A stretch of 64,000 bases of DNA from Spartinivicinus ruber (GTDB lineage: Bacteria; Pseudomonadota; Gammaproteobacteria; Pseudomonadales; Zooshikellaceae): NCBI RefSeq assembly GCF_011009015.1, contig NZ_CP048878.1, positions 4,990,354 through 5,054,353 of the forward strand, in the 5' to 3' direction. The position numbers and the translations under genes are program-made. Positions within the stretch are counted from its first letter, which is position 1. Each line of letters starts with the position of its first letter. Below are positions 46,318-58,277 of the stretch, one piece after another. The notes under the pieces were generated by a model, which was given only the letters and a program-made list of their open reading frames with translations, had not been told where the DNA came from and did not search any database.

Positions 46318-47642
46318 TATGCATCTCCCTCACGTAACCCACCCATTCGGAATTCAGCAGACCGGGCATGAGCTGTTAAGCCCTCTCCTCTGGCTAACAC
46401 CGATGCAATTTGACCAGCTTTAATAGCACCTTTGGCGCTAAAGTTAATGATGGAAGAGCGCTTTTCAAAGTCATACACCCCCAGTGGCGATGAGAAGCGA
46501 GCGGTTCCAGAAGTTGGTAACACATGATTTGGGCCCGCACAATAATCTCCCAATGCTTCTGGGGTATGTCTTCCCATAAAAATAGCACCAGCATGTCGAA
46601 TCACAGGCAAATACTGTTCAGGGTTCTCGATAGACAACTCTAAGTGTTCAGGGGCAATACGGTTAGTAATCTCAATAGCTTCATCCAGATCAGTCACCTG
46701 AATAAACGCCCCTCGCCGAGTGAGTGACTGGCAAATAATCTCTGCTCGCTCCATTTCTGGAAGCAACTTATTAATACTACTCTCAACCGCTTCCAAATAG
46801 TCACTATCAGGGGAAATTAAAATAGCTTGAGCATCTTCATCGTGCTCAGCCTGAGAAAACAAATCCATCGCAATCCAATCCGGATTAGTCTTGCCATCAC
46901 AAATCACCAAAATCTCTGATGGACCAGCAATCATATCGATACCCACCTGGCCAAACACCATCCGTTTGGCAGTGGCAACATAAATATTGCCTGGACCAAC
47001 GATTTTATCCACTTTGGGGATGGTAGCTGTACCATAAGCTAAAGCCGCTACTGCCTGAGCACCACCAACTCGAAAAACTTTATCCACCCCTGCAATCGCT
47101 GCAGCAGCTAACACCAGTGAATTAATCTGATTATCAGGGGTAGGCACCACCATGATGACTTCTTTTACCCCAGCAACCTTTGCAGGAATCACATTCATCA
47201 GTACTGATGAAGGATAAGCCGCCTTACCACCAGGCACATAGACCCCCACTCGGTCTAACGGCATCACTTGTTGACCCAGAATGGTGCCATCCAGCTCAGC
47301 GTACTGCCATGAGCAGCTCTTTTGCTCTTCATGATATTGACGAATTCGGTCAGCAGCATCTGTTAGTGCTTGTTTTTGCTCAGGGGATATTTGCTCTAAT
47401 GCAGTTTGAAGTGCTTCTGCTGAAACGACTAACTCAGATGCAGAAGTGACGGAAAGGCGATCAAATTGATTGGTATAGGTTACTAATGCTTCATCTCCAT
47501 GCTGTCTGACCTGATCAATAATTTCTATTACAGTTTGATTAACATTGAGATCAGATACTGCTTCCCACTTAAGTAACTCGTCTAACTGCTGGTTAAACGA
47601 CTCGGCTGCTGAGTTAAGCCGGGTAATAGACACACCAGACAC
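46317..47642 (-). CDS. hisD: Histidinol dehydrogenase
   Basis: A 441-residue zinc enzyme carrying out the last two oxidations of histidine synthesis with NAD+. Hallmarks are [44 protein letters not shown] and the metal and active-site stretch [14 protein letters not shown] start is preceded by AGAGG 8 bases upstream. It lies 47 bases after hisG. Confidence 0.97.
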   Translation of the reverse strand: MSGVSITRLNSAAESFNQQLDELLKWEAVSDLNVNQTVIEIIDQVRQHGDEALVTYTNQFDRLSVTSASELVVSAEALQTALEQISPEQKQALTDAADRIRQYHEEQKSCSWQYAELDGTILGQQVMPLDRVGVYVPGGKAAYPSSVLMNVIPAKVAGVKEVIMVVPTPDNQINSLVLAAAAIAGVDKVFRVGGAQAVAALAYGTATIPKVDKIVGPGNIYVATAKRMVFGQVGIDMIAGPSEILVICDGKTNPDWIAMDLFSQAEHDEDAQAILISPDSDYLEAVESSINKLLPEMERAEIICQSLTRRGAFIQVTDLDEAIEITNRIAPEHLELSIENPEQYLPVIRHAGAIFMGRHTPEALGDYCAGPNHVLPTSGTARFSSPLGVYDFEKRSSIINFSAKGAIKAGQIASVLARGEGLTAHARSAEFRMGGLREGDA

Positions 47643-47689
47643 GTTTGGAACCTCTTATTAAATGGCACTTTCTTGTTATCACTAGTTTA

Positions 47690-48331
47690 TTAGTTATTAC
47701 TAGCGTTTAATACAGCTTGTTTTAGCCCATCTATTATTTCCTTTAACGCATGGTGCTTCACTTTCATCGCCGCTTTATTAACTATTAGTCGAGAGCTGAT
47801 ATGAGCAATTAACTCCTGTGGCTCCAAGCCATTAGCCTTAAGTGTATTACCCGTATCAACCACATCAATTATCTTGTCAGCCAACCCAACTAAGGGTGCC
47901 AATTCCATTGAGCCATACAGCTTAATGATATCAACCTGTTTGCCCTGTTCGGCATAATAACGCTTAGCAATATTGACGAACTTGGTTGCCACTTTCAGCC
48001 GACCAGGGCCTGGCTCTCGCCCCACAGGCCCTGCAGTCATTAATTTACACTTAGCGATATTTAAATCGAGAGGCTCATACAAAGCTTGGCTACTATGCTC
48101 AAGCAACACATCTTTCCCGGACACTCCCATGTCAGCCGCACCATACTCCACATAAGTAGGGACATCAGTGGCACGAACAATAAGCAAATTAATATGAGAA
48201 TGATTGGTAGGAAAAATCAGTTTGCGGCTATTGAGATCTTCAGTGGGCTCTATGCCGGCCTGTTTAAGTAAAGGAAGGGTATCCTTTAAAATTCGCCCTT
48301 TAGACAGGGCGATCATTATTGACTGTTTCAT
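47690..48331 (-). CDS. hisG: ATP phosphoribosyltransferase, short form
   Basis: A 213-residue short-form HisG without the C-terminal regulatory domain: [29 protein letters not shown] and [22 protein letters not shown] (the PRPP-binding region). Short HisG works with a HisZ partner, which is not in the window. It catalyses the first step of histidine synthesis. It lies 22 bases after murA in the same direction. Confidence 0.96.
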   Translation of the reverse strand: MKQSIMIALSKGRILKDTLPLLKQAGIEPTEDLNSRKLIFPTNHSHINLLIVRATDVPTYVEYGAADMGVSGKDVLLEHSSQALYEPLDLNIAKCKLMTAGPVGREPGPGRLKVATKFVNIAKRYYAEQGKQVDIIKLYGSMELAPLVGLADKIIDVVDTGNTLKANGLEPQELIAHISSRLIVNKAAMKVKHHALKEIIDGLKQAVLNASNN

Positions 48332-48353
48332 GCCTAGTATTATTTCAACTACG

Positions 48354-49667
<1,314 letters not shown>

Positions 49668-49910
49668 TTATTGGGATTGAGCCTGCCAGTCAGCCACACT
49701 AAAAAACTTCATAGTCACCGCATGAATTGCACCAGAGGTAATTGCCTCATTCAAAAGAGCATAAACCTGCTGTTGACGCTTTACAGGAGCAAGAGCCATC
49801 AGTTCATCGCTAACTAATGTTAATTGGAAGTTACAGCCCTCACCTTCAACTACCACTTCAGTATTGGGTAAAGCTGATTCTACTAGCTGCTTCACTTCTA
49901 ATGCCTGCAC
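49668..49910 (-). CDS. ibaG: BolA family protein, IbaG type
   Basis: An 80-residue BolA-like protein with the class II KH-like fold. The middle region VVVEGEGCNFQLTLVSDEL and the HAVTMKFFSV end match IbaG/YrbA, which sits next to murA and the mla genes in many gammaproteobacteria. BolA proteins bind monothiol glutaredoxins and [2Fe-2S] clusters. The start is GTG, with GGGGAG 6 bases upstream. Confidence 0.92.
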   Translation of the reverse strand: MQALEVKQLVESALPNTEVVVEGEGCNFQLTLVSDELMALAPVKRQQQVYALLNEAITSGAIHAVTMKFFSVADWQAQSQ

Positions 49911-50241
49911 TTGTTTCTCCCCTTCGCGGTCACCCTTGGTATATGATTGTACTTGGGTGTTTTCTAATATACTAAATATCAGTATGTATAAATAATGATC
50001 TAATATGAAGTTACAGCTTCAAGAAAGGGCGGTAATGATATATAAAAACAAGCAAAAAGGCGAAAACTGACACACCTTTTTGGAAATCTTTTCTAGATAC
50101 AATCAACTCTTTTCGAAAAAGCTCATTCAACTACAAAGAAGAAGTTAATTTGGAAAGACTAATTTTGGAGGAGTTACTTTTGGAGAGTTTTTTTCATAAC
50201 ACCTAGATTGCTACTGAGGCTCCTTCCCCAGCAAGCTATAG
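49911..50241. other. Intergenic region between mlaB and ibaG
   Basis: 331 AT-rich bases with no visible gene or strong hairpin. It presumably contains a promoter for ibaG-murA-hisGDC, since it breaks the otherwise tight run of genes. Confidence 0.5.
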
Positions 50242-50556
50242 CTAAGGCGCTTGAATTTGAATAGGCAACACAGAATCTAAACCACCTACTCTTGCTAAAT
50301 CATAGAGATCAATAGGCATATTGATCATAGACAAGCTGATTGATAAATGATGAGCTTGACGCATCCAGGAGAGTAATACTGACAAAGCTGCACTCCCGCC
50401 ATCTTCCAGCTCTGCCAAGTCTACAGTGCAACTACCAACCTGTTTTATTAATAACTCTCGCCCTTGCAGCTCAATGTCTGTAGCAGTTTCAAAAGTTATA
50501 CTACCAACCAATTTTAGCTGCCCAGGCGCAATAGATAATACTTCACAGTCGGCCAC
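50242..50556 (-). CDS. mlaB: MlaB-like STAS protein of the Mla complex
   Basis: A 104-residue STAS domain: SITFETATDIELQGRELL, then CTVDLAELEDGGSAALSVLLSWMRQAH. MlaB binds MlaF in the cytoplasm and stabilises the MlaFEDB phospholipid transporter. It is the last of the five genes. The GTG start overlaps the mlaC stop by one base (TAGTG), so translation is coupled. Confidence 0.9.
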   Translation of the reverse strand: MADCEVLSIAPGQLKLVGSITFETATDIELQGRELLIKQVGSCTVDLAELEDGGSAALSVLLSWMRQAHHLSISLSMINMPIDLYDLARVGGLDSVLPIQIQAP

Positions 50557-51218
50557 TAAGACTTACCCTTCTTTTCATTTGCAGTCTTCATAATATCAGT
50601 CCAATTATTAATCACTTGTTGCAAGTCACCTTTGTTCTGCTGCATTGCTTCAGAAAACTGGGTTCTAAATAGTTTGCCAATATTAATTCCGTTGACAATC
50701 ACATTACGCATTTTCCATTGGTTCGACTTTTTATCTTTGAACATGGTGTAAGTGAGTGGATAAGTTGTCCCACCTGACGCATAGATAGTCATATCTACAG
50801 GCACTTTTCTTTTTTTCAAGGCAGCTTTATTAACTGGATGTACTTCTATTTTTTCATTATCGTATTTCAACAGTGCTTTACCATAAAACTCAACCATGCT
50901 CACTTTAAAGGCTTTAGTGAACTGCTCAATTTGTAGATCAGACGCCTGCTTTGAATATTTAATACTCATTACTCCACGAGCAATAACATCAAAGGCAACA
51001 ACGGGCTCTAAAACCGTCAGCAGCTGTGAGTAAAATTGATCTGGTGCCTGTTTATAGGTTTGCTTACCTTCTTTGATCACTGTCAGCATCTTATCAGTTG
51101 TTGTTTTCACTGTTGCATCTGGGCTTTCAGCTGCATGAGCGGAAACAACTGTTGATACAGCTAAAAGCCAGCCAAAAACTACCACTAACTTTGATAACCA
51201 TTGAGTCATCACTTTCAT
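50556..51218 (-). CDS. mlaC: Periplasmic phospholipid-shuttle protein MlaC
   Basis: A 220-residue precursor with a signal peptide (LVVVFGWLLAVSTVVSAHAAE) and the Tol-Tol-Ttg2/MlaC fold: FKVSMVEFYGKALLKYDNEKIEV and WKMRNVIVNGINIGKLFRTQFSEAM. It carries phospholipids between MlaA at the outer membrane and MlaFEDB. It is 18 bases after mlaD. Confidence 0.95.
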   Translation of the reverse strand: MKVMTQWLSKLVVVFGWLLAVSTVVSAHAAESPDATVKTTTDKMLTVIKEGKQTYKQAPDQFYSQLLTVLEPVVAFDVIARGVMSIKYSKQASDLQIEQFTKAFKVSMVEFYGKALLKYDNEKIEVHPVNKAALKKRKVPVDMTIYASGGTTYPLTYTMFKDKKSNQWKMRNVIVNGINIGKLFRTQFSEAMQQNKGDLQQVINNWTDIMKTANEKKGKS

Positions 51219-51236
51219 AAAGCTTCCTTAAACCAG

Positions 51237-51707
51237 TTATTCACTATCAGTTTGTTTGACTGTATTTAGTAGGAACTTTCCTATTAAATCTTCCAAAATC
51301 AGCGCAGACTGAGTATCTTCAAGTTCATCACCATCATCGAGAAACTCTTCCTCCCCTCCCACACTAATGCCTATATACTGCTCTCCCAACAGGCCAGAGG
51401 TTAATATACTAGCGGTACTATCTAAGGGAATATTTTTAACATCACTATGAATATCCATTACCACTTTTGCTCGATACAGTTCTTTATCAAGCTTGATATC
51501 AACTACCCGCCCAATGGTCACACCACTCATCGACACTTTAGCTCGAAGGCTAAGCCCTCCAACATTATCGAAAAAGGCATGAACCCGGTAGGTTTGCTGA
51601 TTATTTTCAATAGACAAGCCGCTCACTTTAAGTGCTAGCATTACCAGGGCAAAAATCCCTGCCAGCATGAACGCACCGACGCTGATCTCCACCGTTCTCA
51701 TGCGCAT
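51237..51707 (-). CDS. mlaD: MCE-domain protein MlaD
   Basis: A 156-residue protein with one N-terminal membrane helix (VGAFMLAGIFALVMLALKV) and an MCE domain (YRVHAFFDNVGGLSLRAKVSMSGVTIGRV through GLLGEQYIGIS). MlaD forms a hexameric periplasmic ring on MlaE. The start at 51707 is used because the ATG follows the mlaE stop by 1 base and has GGAG 9 bases upstream; the in-frame TTG at 51722 is inside mlaE. Confidence 0.95.
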   Translation of the reverse strand: MRMRTVEISVGAFMLAGIFALVMLALKVSGLSIENNQQTYRVHAFFDNVGGLSLRAKVSMSGVTIGRVVDIKLDKELYRAKVVMDIHSDVKNIPLDSTASILTSGLLGEQYIGISVGGEEEFLDDGDELEDTQSALILEDLIGKFLLNTVKQTDSE

Positions 51708-51708
51708 C

Positions 51709-52503
51709 TTATAAATCTCCAAACATAACTGCAGTTAAGATAAAGTCGAGTCCCAGGATTGCTAGGGATGAATAAACCACGGTCTTAGTCGTAGCACGAC
51801 TAATGCCTTCTGAGGTAGGGAGGGTATCATAGCCCTGAAAAACCGCGATCCAGGTAACAACAAAACCAAACACTAAGCTTTTGATAATGCCATTAACTAC
51901 ATCATCACCAAAATTCACTGTTTGTTGCATGTTGCCCCAGAAAGATCCTTCATCAATAGAAAGCCAGTCAACACCCACCATAGCACCACCAACAACACCC
52001 ACCATGTTAAAGATGGCCACTAACAATGGCATGGAAATAAACCCAGCCCAAAACCGAGGAGCAACAATTCGCTTTAAAGGATCAACCCCTATCATTTCCA
52101 TACTAGACAGTTGCTCGGTAGCCTTCATCAAGCCAATTTCAGCTGTCAAAGCAGAGCCTGCCCGACCTGCGAATAGTAGTGCTGTAACAACTGGCCCAAG
52201 CTCACGAACCAAAGTCAAGGCAACCATCTGCCCAACCGCTTCTTGAGAACCATAACGCACTAATATGTTATAGCCTTGTAAACCAAGCACCATGCCTATA
52301 AACAGACCTGACACGGCAATAATAATGAGCGATAGAACACCAACAGAGTAAAGCTGCTGGAGCAATAGCTGAAACCGAGAGCCAAATCCTGAGCGACCGA
52401 AAATTGCCAGCATCAAATAAATGCCTGAGCGACCAATCGCTTCTACTTTAAGCAGTCCAGCTTGCCCCAGTCTGCGTAAAAATGCCCAAAAATCATGAAT
52501 CAC
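51709..52503 (-). CDS. mlaE: Phospholipid ABC transporter permease MlaE
   Basis: A 264-residue inner-membrane permease of the MlaE family: [57 protein letters not shown]-type text is visible around residues 65-125, the most conserved part. The GTG start overlaps the mlaF stop by one base, so translation is coupled. Confidence 0.96.
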   Translation of the reverse strand: MIHDFWAFLRRLGQAGLLKVEAIGRSGIYLMLAIFGRSGFGSRFQLLLQQLYSVGVLSLIIIAVSGLFIGMVLGLQGYNILVRYGSQEAVGQMVALTLVRELGPVVTALLFAGRAGSALTAEIGLMKATEQLSSMEMIGVDPLKRIVAPRFWAGFISMPLLVAIFNMVGVVGGAMVGVDWLSIDEGSFWGNMQQTVNFGDDVVNGIIKSLVFGFVVTWIAVFQGYDTLPTSEGISRATTKTVVYSSLAILGLDFILTAVMFGDL

Positions 52504-53315
52504 TAAACACCCCCTCCCATTAAATCATCAACATATTTTTGAGCTGGGTAGTGGAAGGGTACTGGGCCATCAGGTAAGCCCTGCATAAACTGGGTGATTC
52601 TTGGATCATCTGAATTCAGTAGTTCTTCTGGCGTGCCATAGCCAATTACTTTGGCATCACTAATTAAATACAAGAAATCTGCAATACTTGCGGTTTCATG
52701 GATATCATGGGACACAACGATACTGGTTAAATTCAAAGCATCATTTAATAGACGAACTAATTGGACCAATACCCCCATTGCAATAGGATCCTGACCAACA
52801 AATGGCTCATCATACATAATCATTACTGGATCTAACGCAATGGCCCTTGCCAACGCGACACGACGCGCCATCCCCCCAGATAACTCACTGGGCATTAAAT
52901 CTCTCGCACCACGTAAGCCCACTGCCTGAAGCTTCATTAAAACAATGTCATGCACCATCGATTCCGGTAGTTCTGTGTGAACTCTCAGTGGAAAGGCGAC
53001 GTTTTCATACACACTCATATCCGTGAATAAGGCACCACTTTGAAACAGCATGCCTATTTTACTGCGTAGTTTAAATAACTCATTACGCGACAACTTAGGT
53101 ACGTTTTGCCCATCAACAAAAATATCACCTGACTCTGGTTTCAACTGAGCACCAATTAACCTAAGTAAGGTGGTTTTTCCAGTGCCGCTAGGCCCCATAA
53201 TGCCTGTTACTTTACCGCGGGGTATACTAATATCGATATCATCGAAAATAACCCTATCTCCGCGGCGATAGCTAAGCCCTTTGATTTCCACAAAGTTATT
53301 ATCATGAGCTGTCAT
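52503..53315 (-). CDS. mlaF: Phospholipid ABC transporter ATPase MlaF
   Basis: A 270-residue ABC ATPase: Walker [10 protein letters not shown], signature [15 protein letters not shown], Walker [15 protein letters not shown] and switch SHDIHE. GMARR in place of the commoner GQQQR is typical of MlaF. It is the first gene of mlaFEDCB, which keeps outer-membrane lipid asymmetry. Confidence 0.96.
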   Translation of the reverse strand: MTAHDNNFVEIKGLSYRRGDRVIFDDIDISIPRGKVTGIMGPSGTGKTTLLRLIGAQLKPESGDIFVDGQNVPKLSRNELFKLRSKIGMLFQSGALFTDMSVYENVAFPLRVHTELPESMVHDIVLMKLQAVGLRGARDLMPSELSGGMARRVALARAIALDPVMIMYDEPFVGQDPIAMGVLVQLVRLLNDALNLTSIVVSHDIHETASIADFLYLISDAKVIGYGTPEELLNSDDPRITQFMQGLPDGPVPFHYPAQKYVDDLMGGGV

Positions 53316-53751
53316 CAGGCTATCACCCTATCCATCAACAACAATTTTATCAACATCAGCCGTTTATTAAGTATGCGTCTTGCGAGGTATGGTAACACTT
53401 CTTTAGCAAATTTAGTAAAAGTTGAACTAAGGCTTATCATAACCTGATCAACCGTTATACAGCAGCCGCGGAGAATAGCACGATCAACAACAGGGCCGAA
53501 TAGGTATCTTTCCTATTTATTAAATAGCAAACAGATTTTTTATTTTTATACGCGAAAAAGAAATACTACAAAATAAGCTGACCTTAACCTAGACACCTGA
53601 GCAAACTGCAGAAATGCCAGGCTAACAGTCAGCCTAATTAAGAAGCAAACTACGAAATAGAACAAATATCAACCAACCTTTATTTGATTAAACGTTTCTC
53701 CACTTTCGTTAGTTTGTAGACAACTCAACATACTACGTTTAATACAACTGT
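53316..53751. other. Intergenic region upstream of mlaF
   Basis: 436 AT-rich bases should hold the mla promoter. No gene or clear terminator for the aminopeptidase gene (ending 53752) is visible. Confidence 0.5.
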
Positions 53752-55422
53752 TTATTTACTTTTCCAGTTCCACTTTTGATAGTCACTTTCGTATTTTGTC
53801 CAAACCCCAGTCCAATCACCATAATAGCGGCCAAAATGTGTCAGGTAAAAGTTTGGATAGGCCACATTGTTGATACGACCATTTTCCAACTGCCATCGCT
53901 GGTTCAGCTGCTCTGCTTTACATTCACCTAACTCAGCGGTATTAACCCCTTTTTTCCAGTTCCTCATTATCAGGCATTTTTCAGGCGCATGTTTAGGGTG
54001 AATCAACCCCTTACTGTCAATCGTCCAAAGTTGACTAGGAGTGCTGTTACATTCAGTAGTATTTGCGCGAGAGCCTATTGCGGTACCATCAGACAGAATA
54101 CCTAGACAAGAGTCTTTTCCTGTGGACAGCTGCTGATATTTTCCATCATCTGGGTTCGGATTTGGCTTAGGTGGCTGGGGGTTATCACCAGCGGCTTGCT
54201 TAGCCATTTCCACTACAAAAGCAGTAGCTAACTTTGAAAACTTCAGTGCATGGTTAGCATTGCTGCCCATTTGTCCTAAGGTATCCCGCTCGGTATGAAT
54301 ACTTCTATTGCTTTGGTTAAACTTAGCTTCAAAAGGCATCGAGGCAGGGAAGCCATTGTTATGCCAAGACGCATGATCTGAGCAGCCATAACCACAGCGA
54401 GTATAGCCAACCTTTAATTGCGGCAAGTACTTTTTCGCTAGTTCTGCAATAAACTTATTTTGTTTATCACTCGTATAGTCTGAAACCAAATTGAAATCAT
54501 CTTGGGAGCCATTGTAGTTGGTCATGTCAAGTTGTAGCACACCCACAACTTTAGCTCCGCTATTTTTATGTTGGCGAGCAATTTCTGAAGAACCTCTCAG
54601 CCCTACTTCTTCAGCCGCATACCCCATAAACTTAATGGTCTTTTTCGGTTTAAAATCACTTTCTACCAATACCCGAATAACTTCAGAAATGGTCGCAATA
54701 CCTGAAGCATTATCATCTGCACCCGGCGCTTTAAGTTGAGTATTACCTCGGCCATTAATTGAGTCCAAGTGTCCACCAAGCACAACGATTTCATCCGGCG
54801 TTTCAGTACCTTGCCAAGTCATAACCACTGAAGGCTGCTGCCAACTATTATGTTTAAATGTTTCTATCGAAATACCATCTTTATCACCTGCTAATTTTTG
54901 CCAAAAATCTTTAATCCAGTTAGCTGACTCTACGCCTGTTTTACTTTTATAGTAACGATCATGATAATTGGACAAATGCTGTATAGTTTCACGAATACTA
55001 CTTTCTTTGGTTTGTGCAATCAGTTTTCTTACCAATTCATCTTCACTAATTTGGTAATTGATCTCAGCCATTGTGCTTGGCGGATTAAATGCATTAGCCA
55101 CACCAGATATCGCTGTTTCAGCAGTTTCATGTTGGATAAAGCCACCACAGCGTTTTTGCTTGATATGCAAAAACAAGCTTAATGCAGGTATTTTTTTAGG
55201 ATTAATAGCAACTATATGCACTTTACCCTGACTAATATTTTCCAGTCGATCAATTAAACCTTGCTCTGTTTCATAACCAGAAAACAAGCTTGGCATTCCA
55301 TCCTTTACCAGTTGATAAGCCTCATCATCCACTGTAATCCAGGCAGGAGGCTGCTCACCAGCAAACCCTAAACTACTTAATGCGCCCACTAAAGCAATAG
55401 CGCTAATATTTTTTATCAGCAT
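53752..55422 (-). CDS. Secreted M28 aminopeptidase with C-terminal ricin-type lectin domain
   Basis: A 556-residue precursor: signal peptide (ISAIALVGALSSLGFAGE), a propeptide to about 115, the M28 zinc peptidase domain (about 130-395) and, after a Pro/Asn-rich linker (PQPPKPNPNPDD), a beta-trefoil lectin-like domain with QLWTI and QRWQL (QxW) repeats. The two-zinc ligands are all visible: His in LGGHLDS, Asp in GADDNASG, Glu pair in YAAEEVGLRG, Asp in QLDMTN and His in RSIHTERDT. It resembles Vibrio leucyl aminopeptidase. The lectin may target polysaccharide or glycoprotein. It lies inside the otherwise conserved mla-lpt block. Confidence 0.9.
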   Translation of the reverse strand: MLIKNISAIALVGALSSLGFAGEQPPAWITVDDEAYQLVKDGMPSLFSGYETEQGLIDRLENISQGKVHIVAINPKKIPALSLFLHIKQKRCGGFIQHETAETAISGVANAFNPPSTMAEINYQISEDELVRKLIAQTKESSIRETIQHLSNYHDRYYKSKTGVESANWIKDFWQKLAGDKDGISIETFKHNSWQQPSVVMTWQGTETPDEIVVLGGHLDSINGRGNTQLKAPGADDNASGIATISEVIRVLVESDFKPKKTIKFMGYAAEEVGLRGSSEIARQHKNSGAKVVGVLQLDMTNYNGSQDDFNLVSDYTSDKQNKFIAELAKKYLPQLKVGYTRCGYGCSDHASWHNNGFPASMPFEAKFNQSNRSIHTERDTLGQMGSNANHALKFSKLATAFVVEMAKQAAGDNPQPPKPNPNPDDGKYQQLSTGKDSCLGILSDGTAIGSRANTTECNSTPSQLWTIDSKGLIHPKHAPEKCLIMRNWKKGVNTAELGECKAEQLNQRWQLENGRINNVAYPNFYLTHFGRYYGDWTGVWTKYESDYQKWNWKSK

Positions 55423-56182
55423 GGGTAACCTCGTATTTTCACTGCATGCAGAAAGTCAAAATGAGCATTAGTTTTTTAGCATTCACCCCTAAAAACACTT
55501 GCTCACTTTTCAAGCAACTGTTAATTAATCAAAAACCAAGCTAGAAACTGCCAAATAAAACAAAAATAATTTAATTAATATTCATCAATTAAACAGTTAC
55601 CATTTTGATTAGCAGTGACCGTAAAATAAAAGAATGGGATATTTCTTAATACCAGATCGCATTTTTCATTTTGACATACACAACCTCCTGACTTGCTTTC
55701 AGGGCTGCGCATTAGGTAGGAAGCATACCTTATCCAATTCATACAAAAACTGACGAATAAGGAAAAATTTATAGCTATTTTATAATAATTAATACTCCTA
55801 AACTAAATTTGTTGCCTAGATAACAGTTATCAATTAATTGCCCAACCAATATTCACATAACTGAGCACAACACAACCAACTAGTGATCTGTTTTTGTTTA
55901 TGGCTATAGACAAAACCCAGGGCTTCTCCACCTGTTCAAAAAGACCATTTTTCAACCATCCCTCTGACCTCATCCATTATAACCTTCTCTCTCCAGTCCT
56001 GATCCATGCTCAAGTAAATCAGTCAATCAACGATAATATCTATATAAGCCTCTTCATCTGAAAATACATGAGTAACAGTAAATTTGCGCTCAAATGCTTA
56101 CAGGTCGAATATTTTACCTTGCTCAATTCCGACAAATACCAAATAATTTGCATTCCAAAAGCAGCAACAACACCATGGAACT
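55423..56182. other. Long divergent intergenic region upstream of kdsD
   Basis: 760 AT-rich bases between the aminopeptidase gene and kdsD. Promoters for both must be here. A minus-strand AGGAGG near 55681-55686 precedes only an 11-codon frame, which I do not call. No gene or repeat is supported. Confidence 0.5.
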
Positions 56183-57157
56183 ATGTCACAAGATATTGAT
56201 TTTGCTCAGTCAGCTATTCGCACTATTAAAAGTGAGCGGGATGCTATTGATAAACTAATCCCCAGAATAGATGGCTCTTTCACGCAAGCTTGCCAAATCA
56301 TCCTGAATTGCCAAGGCCGAGTTGTGGTGGTGGGCATGGGTAAATCAGGACACATTGGTAACAAAATAGCGGCTACACTCGCCAGCACAGGTACTCCTGC
56401 CTTCTTTGTTCACCCCGGCGAGGCCAGCCATGGTGATATGGGAATGATTACAGCTAACGATGTAGTGATAGCTTTATCTAACTCAGGCAATACTGCTGAA
56501 TTGGTAATGCTCATTCCCTTGCTAAAGCGTCTAGGCACACCACTGATTAGTATGACAGGCAACGAAAAGTCAGCATTAGCACAAGCAGCAGATGTTAACT
56601 TAAACACTTATGTAGAAAAGGAAGCCTGCCCGCTTGATTTAGCACCAACCTCAAGCACGACCACTAGCCTAGTGCTGGGAGATGCCCTGGCAATTGCTTT
56701 ATTAGAAGCCAAAGGGTTTACCGCTGAAGACTTTGCTTTTTCTCACCCTGGCGGCAGTCTTGGCCGCAAGTTGCTGCTCAAAGTCTCTGACATCATGCAT
56801 ACTGGCGAACAACTCCCTATTGTCAGCTTAACAACACCTCTAAAAGAAGCTTTACTTGTCGTTTCACAAAAAGGACTGGGGATGACAGCAATTGCTGATG
56901 AGCACAACCAGTTATTAGGCGTTTTCACCGATGGCGACCTACGCCGGGTACTAGACCAAGAGCTAAACCTTCAGACTACTCCCATCAGCCAAGTAATGAC
57001 AGCTCATTGCAAAACAGTTAACGCCGACACTCTGGCAGCCGAAGCACTGAACATCATGGAGGATCATAAAATCACCAGTTTGGTTGTGGTTAAGCAGCAT
57101 AAGCATATTGAAGGCATTATCCACTTACACGACATTATCAAGGCAGGGGTTGTATGA
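56183..57157 (+). CDS. kdsD: D-arabinose 5-phosphate isomerase
   Basis: A 324-residue KdsD: an N-terminal SIS domain (VVVVGMGKSGHIGNKIAATLASTG and ALSNSGNTAEL) and two C-terminal CBS domains (from about 205, DIMHTGEQLPIV and QVMTAHCKTV). It converts ribulose 5-phosphate to arabinose 5-phosphate, the first step towards Kdo of LPS. Its TGA overlaps the kdsC ATG (ATGA). It heads the LPS/lpt gene run. Confidence 0.96.
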   Translation: MSQDIDFAQSAIRTIKSERDAIDKLIPRIDGSFTQACQIILNCQGRVVVVGMGKSGHIGNKIAATLASTGTPAFFVHPGEASHGDMGMITANDVVIALSNSGNTAELVMLIPLLKRLGTPLISMTGNEKSALAQAADVNLNTYVEKEACPLDLAPTSSTTTSLVLGDALAIALLEAKGFTAEDFAFSHPGGSLGRKLLLKVSDIMHTGEQLPIVSLTTPLKEALLVVSQKGLGMTAIADEHNQLLGVFTDGDLRRVLDQELNLQTTPISQVMTAHCKTVNADTLAAEALNIMEDHKITSLVVVKQHKHIEGIIHLHDIIKAGVV

Positions 57158-57693
57158 ACCTTGACCCACAATTACAAGTCAAAGCACAACCGGTTAAGCT
57201 ACTAGGGCTTGATGTTGATGGTGTAATGACAGATGGCCGGCTATATTTTAGTGCCGATGGCCAAGAGAGCAAAACTTTTAATATTCTTGATGGCCATGGC
57301 ATCAAAATGCTTCAGTCCACAGGCGTAAAAGTTGCCATTATCACCGGACGTGAAACCCCTGTTGTCGCTAATCGAGCAAAAAACCTGGGTATTGAGATTT
57401 TATTGCAAGGCCGTGAAGACAAACGAGTCGCTTTAAATGAAATACGCCAACAACTTCAGTTAGAATGGCACGAAATAGCCTACTTAGGTGATGACTTACC
57501 TGACTTACCTGCCATTCAGCAAGTCGGTCTTGGGCTAAGCGTGCCTAACGGCTACTGGCTGGTAAAACAGTTGGCAGATGGTGTTACCGAAACACCTGGT
57601 GGCCAAGGCGCAGTTAGAGAGGTTTGTGATTTTATTATGAATGCACAAAGCACCTTGCAGCAGGCGCTAGATCCTTATTTACAGGCAAACTAA
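57154..57693 (+). CDS. kdsC: 3-deoxy-D-manno-octulosonate 8-phosphate phosphatase
   Basis: A 179-residue HAD phosphatase of the C0 type without a cap. Motifs are LDVDGVMTDG (nucleophile Asp and acid Asp), IITGRE and YLGDDLPDLPAI. It releases Kdo from Kdo 8-phosphate as a tetramer. Its stop TAA shares bases with the lptC ATG (TAATG). Confidence 0.96.
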   Translation: MNLDPQLQVKAQPVKLLGLDVDGVMTDGRLYFSADGQESKTFNILDGHGIKMLQSTGVKVAIITGRETPVVANRAKNLGIEILLQGREDKRVALNEIRQQLQLEWHEIAYLGDDLPDLPAIQQVGLGLSVPNGYWLVKQLADGVTETPGGQGAVREVCDFIMNAQSTLQQALDPYLQAN

Positions 57694-58277
57694 TGAATCG
57701 AAGCAGCTTTCTAAGCTTGATTGCTATTTTAGTAATAGCCTATTGTGGCTATCTTGCACTAGGCACGGGAGCCAAACCTCCCATAATCACACCAAGTGAG
57801 CCTCTTGCTGACAACCTAGAGCAAGCACCTGACTATTATTTAATAAATCCACGCGTTACCCAGTACTCTTTAGATGGGAACAAAGACTATTTGTTAGTCT
57901 CAGACAAAATCAGCCATTACCCCCACAACGATGTTTCTTTATTAGCACAACCTAACATCGATTTATACCGAACTAACGGCAACCAGTGGAAAACTACAGC
58001 TAAACATGGCCGCTTGCTGCCTGGTGGCGATATTCTTGAGCTATCAGACCAAGTCAGAGTCAAAGAACAGAAATCAAGTGGCGAACTTGGCATTTTACTG
58101 AAAACCAACTTTCTAACCCTTTATGCTGAGGAAGAAGTTGCCGATACTCAGCACCCAGTTGTGATAACATCACCCAATGGTTCTATTACCCACGGGGTTG
58201 GTATGCGGGCATTTTTAGCCAAAGATAGAGTTCAACTGTTTTCTAATGTCAGAGGACAATATGAAGTTAATCAGTAA
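57693..58277 (+). CDS. lptC: LPS export protein LptC
   Basis: A 194-residue protein with one N-terminal membrane helix (LSLIAILVIAYCGYLAL) and the LptC beta-jellyroll: APDYYLINPRVTQYSLDGNKDYLLVSDKI and LELSDQVRVKEQ. It bridges LptB2FG and LptA in the periplasm. Its 3' end overlaps lptA by 17 bases. Confidence 0.93.
   Translation: MNRSSFLSLIAILVIAYCGYLALGTGAKPPIITPSEPLADNLEQAPDYYLINPRVTQYSLDGNKDYLLVSDKISHYPHNDVSLLAQPNIDLYRTNGNQWKTTAKHGRLLPGGDILELSDQVRVKEQKSSGELGILLKTNFLTLYAEEEVADTQHPVVITSPNGSITHGVGMRAFLAKDRVQLFSNVRGQYEVNQ

Noticed and set aside
55640-55690. Strong minus-strand AGGAGG before a short frame
   Set aside because: The frame is only about 11 codons and nothing similar is known; chance occurrence is likely.
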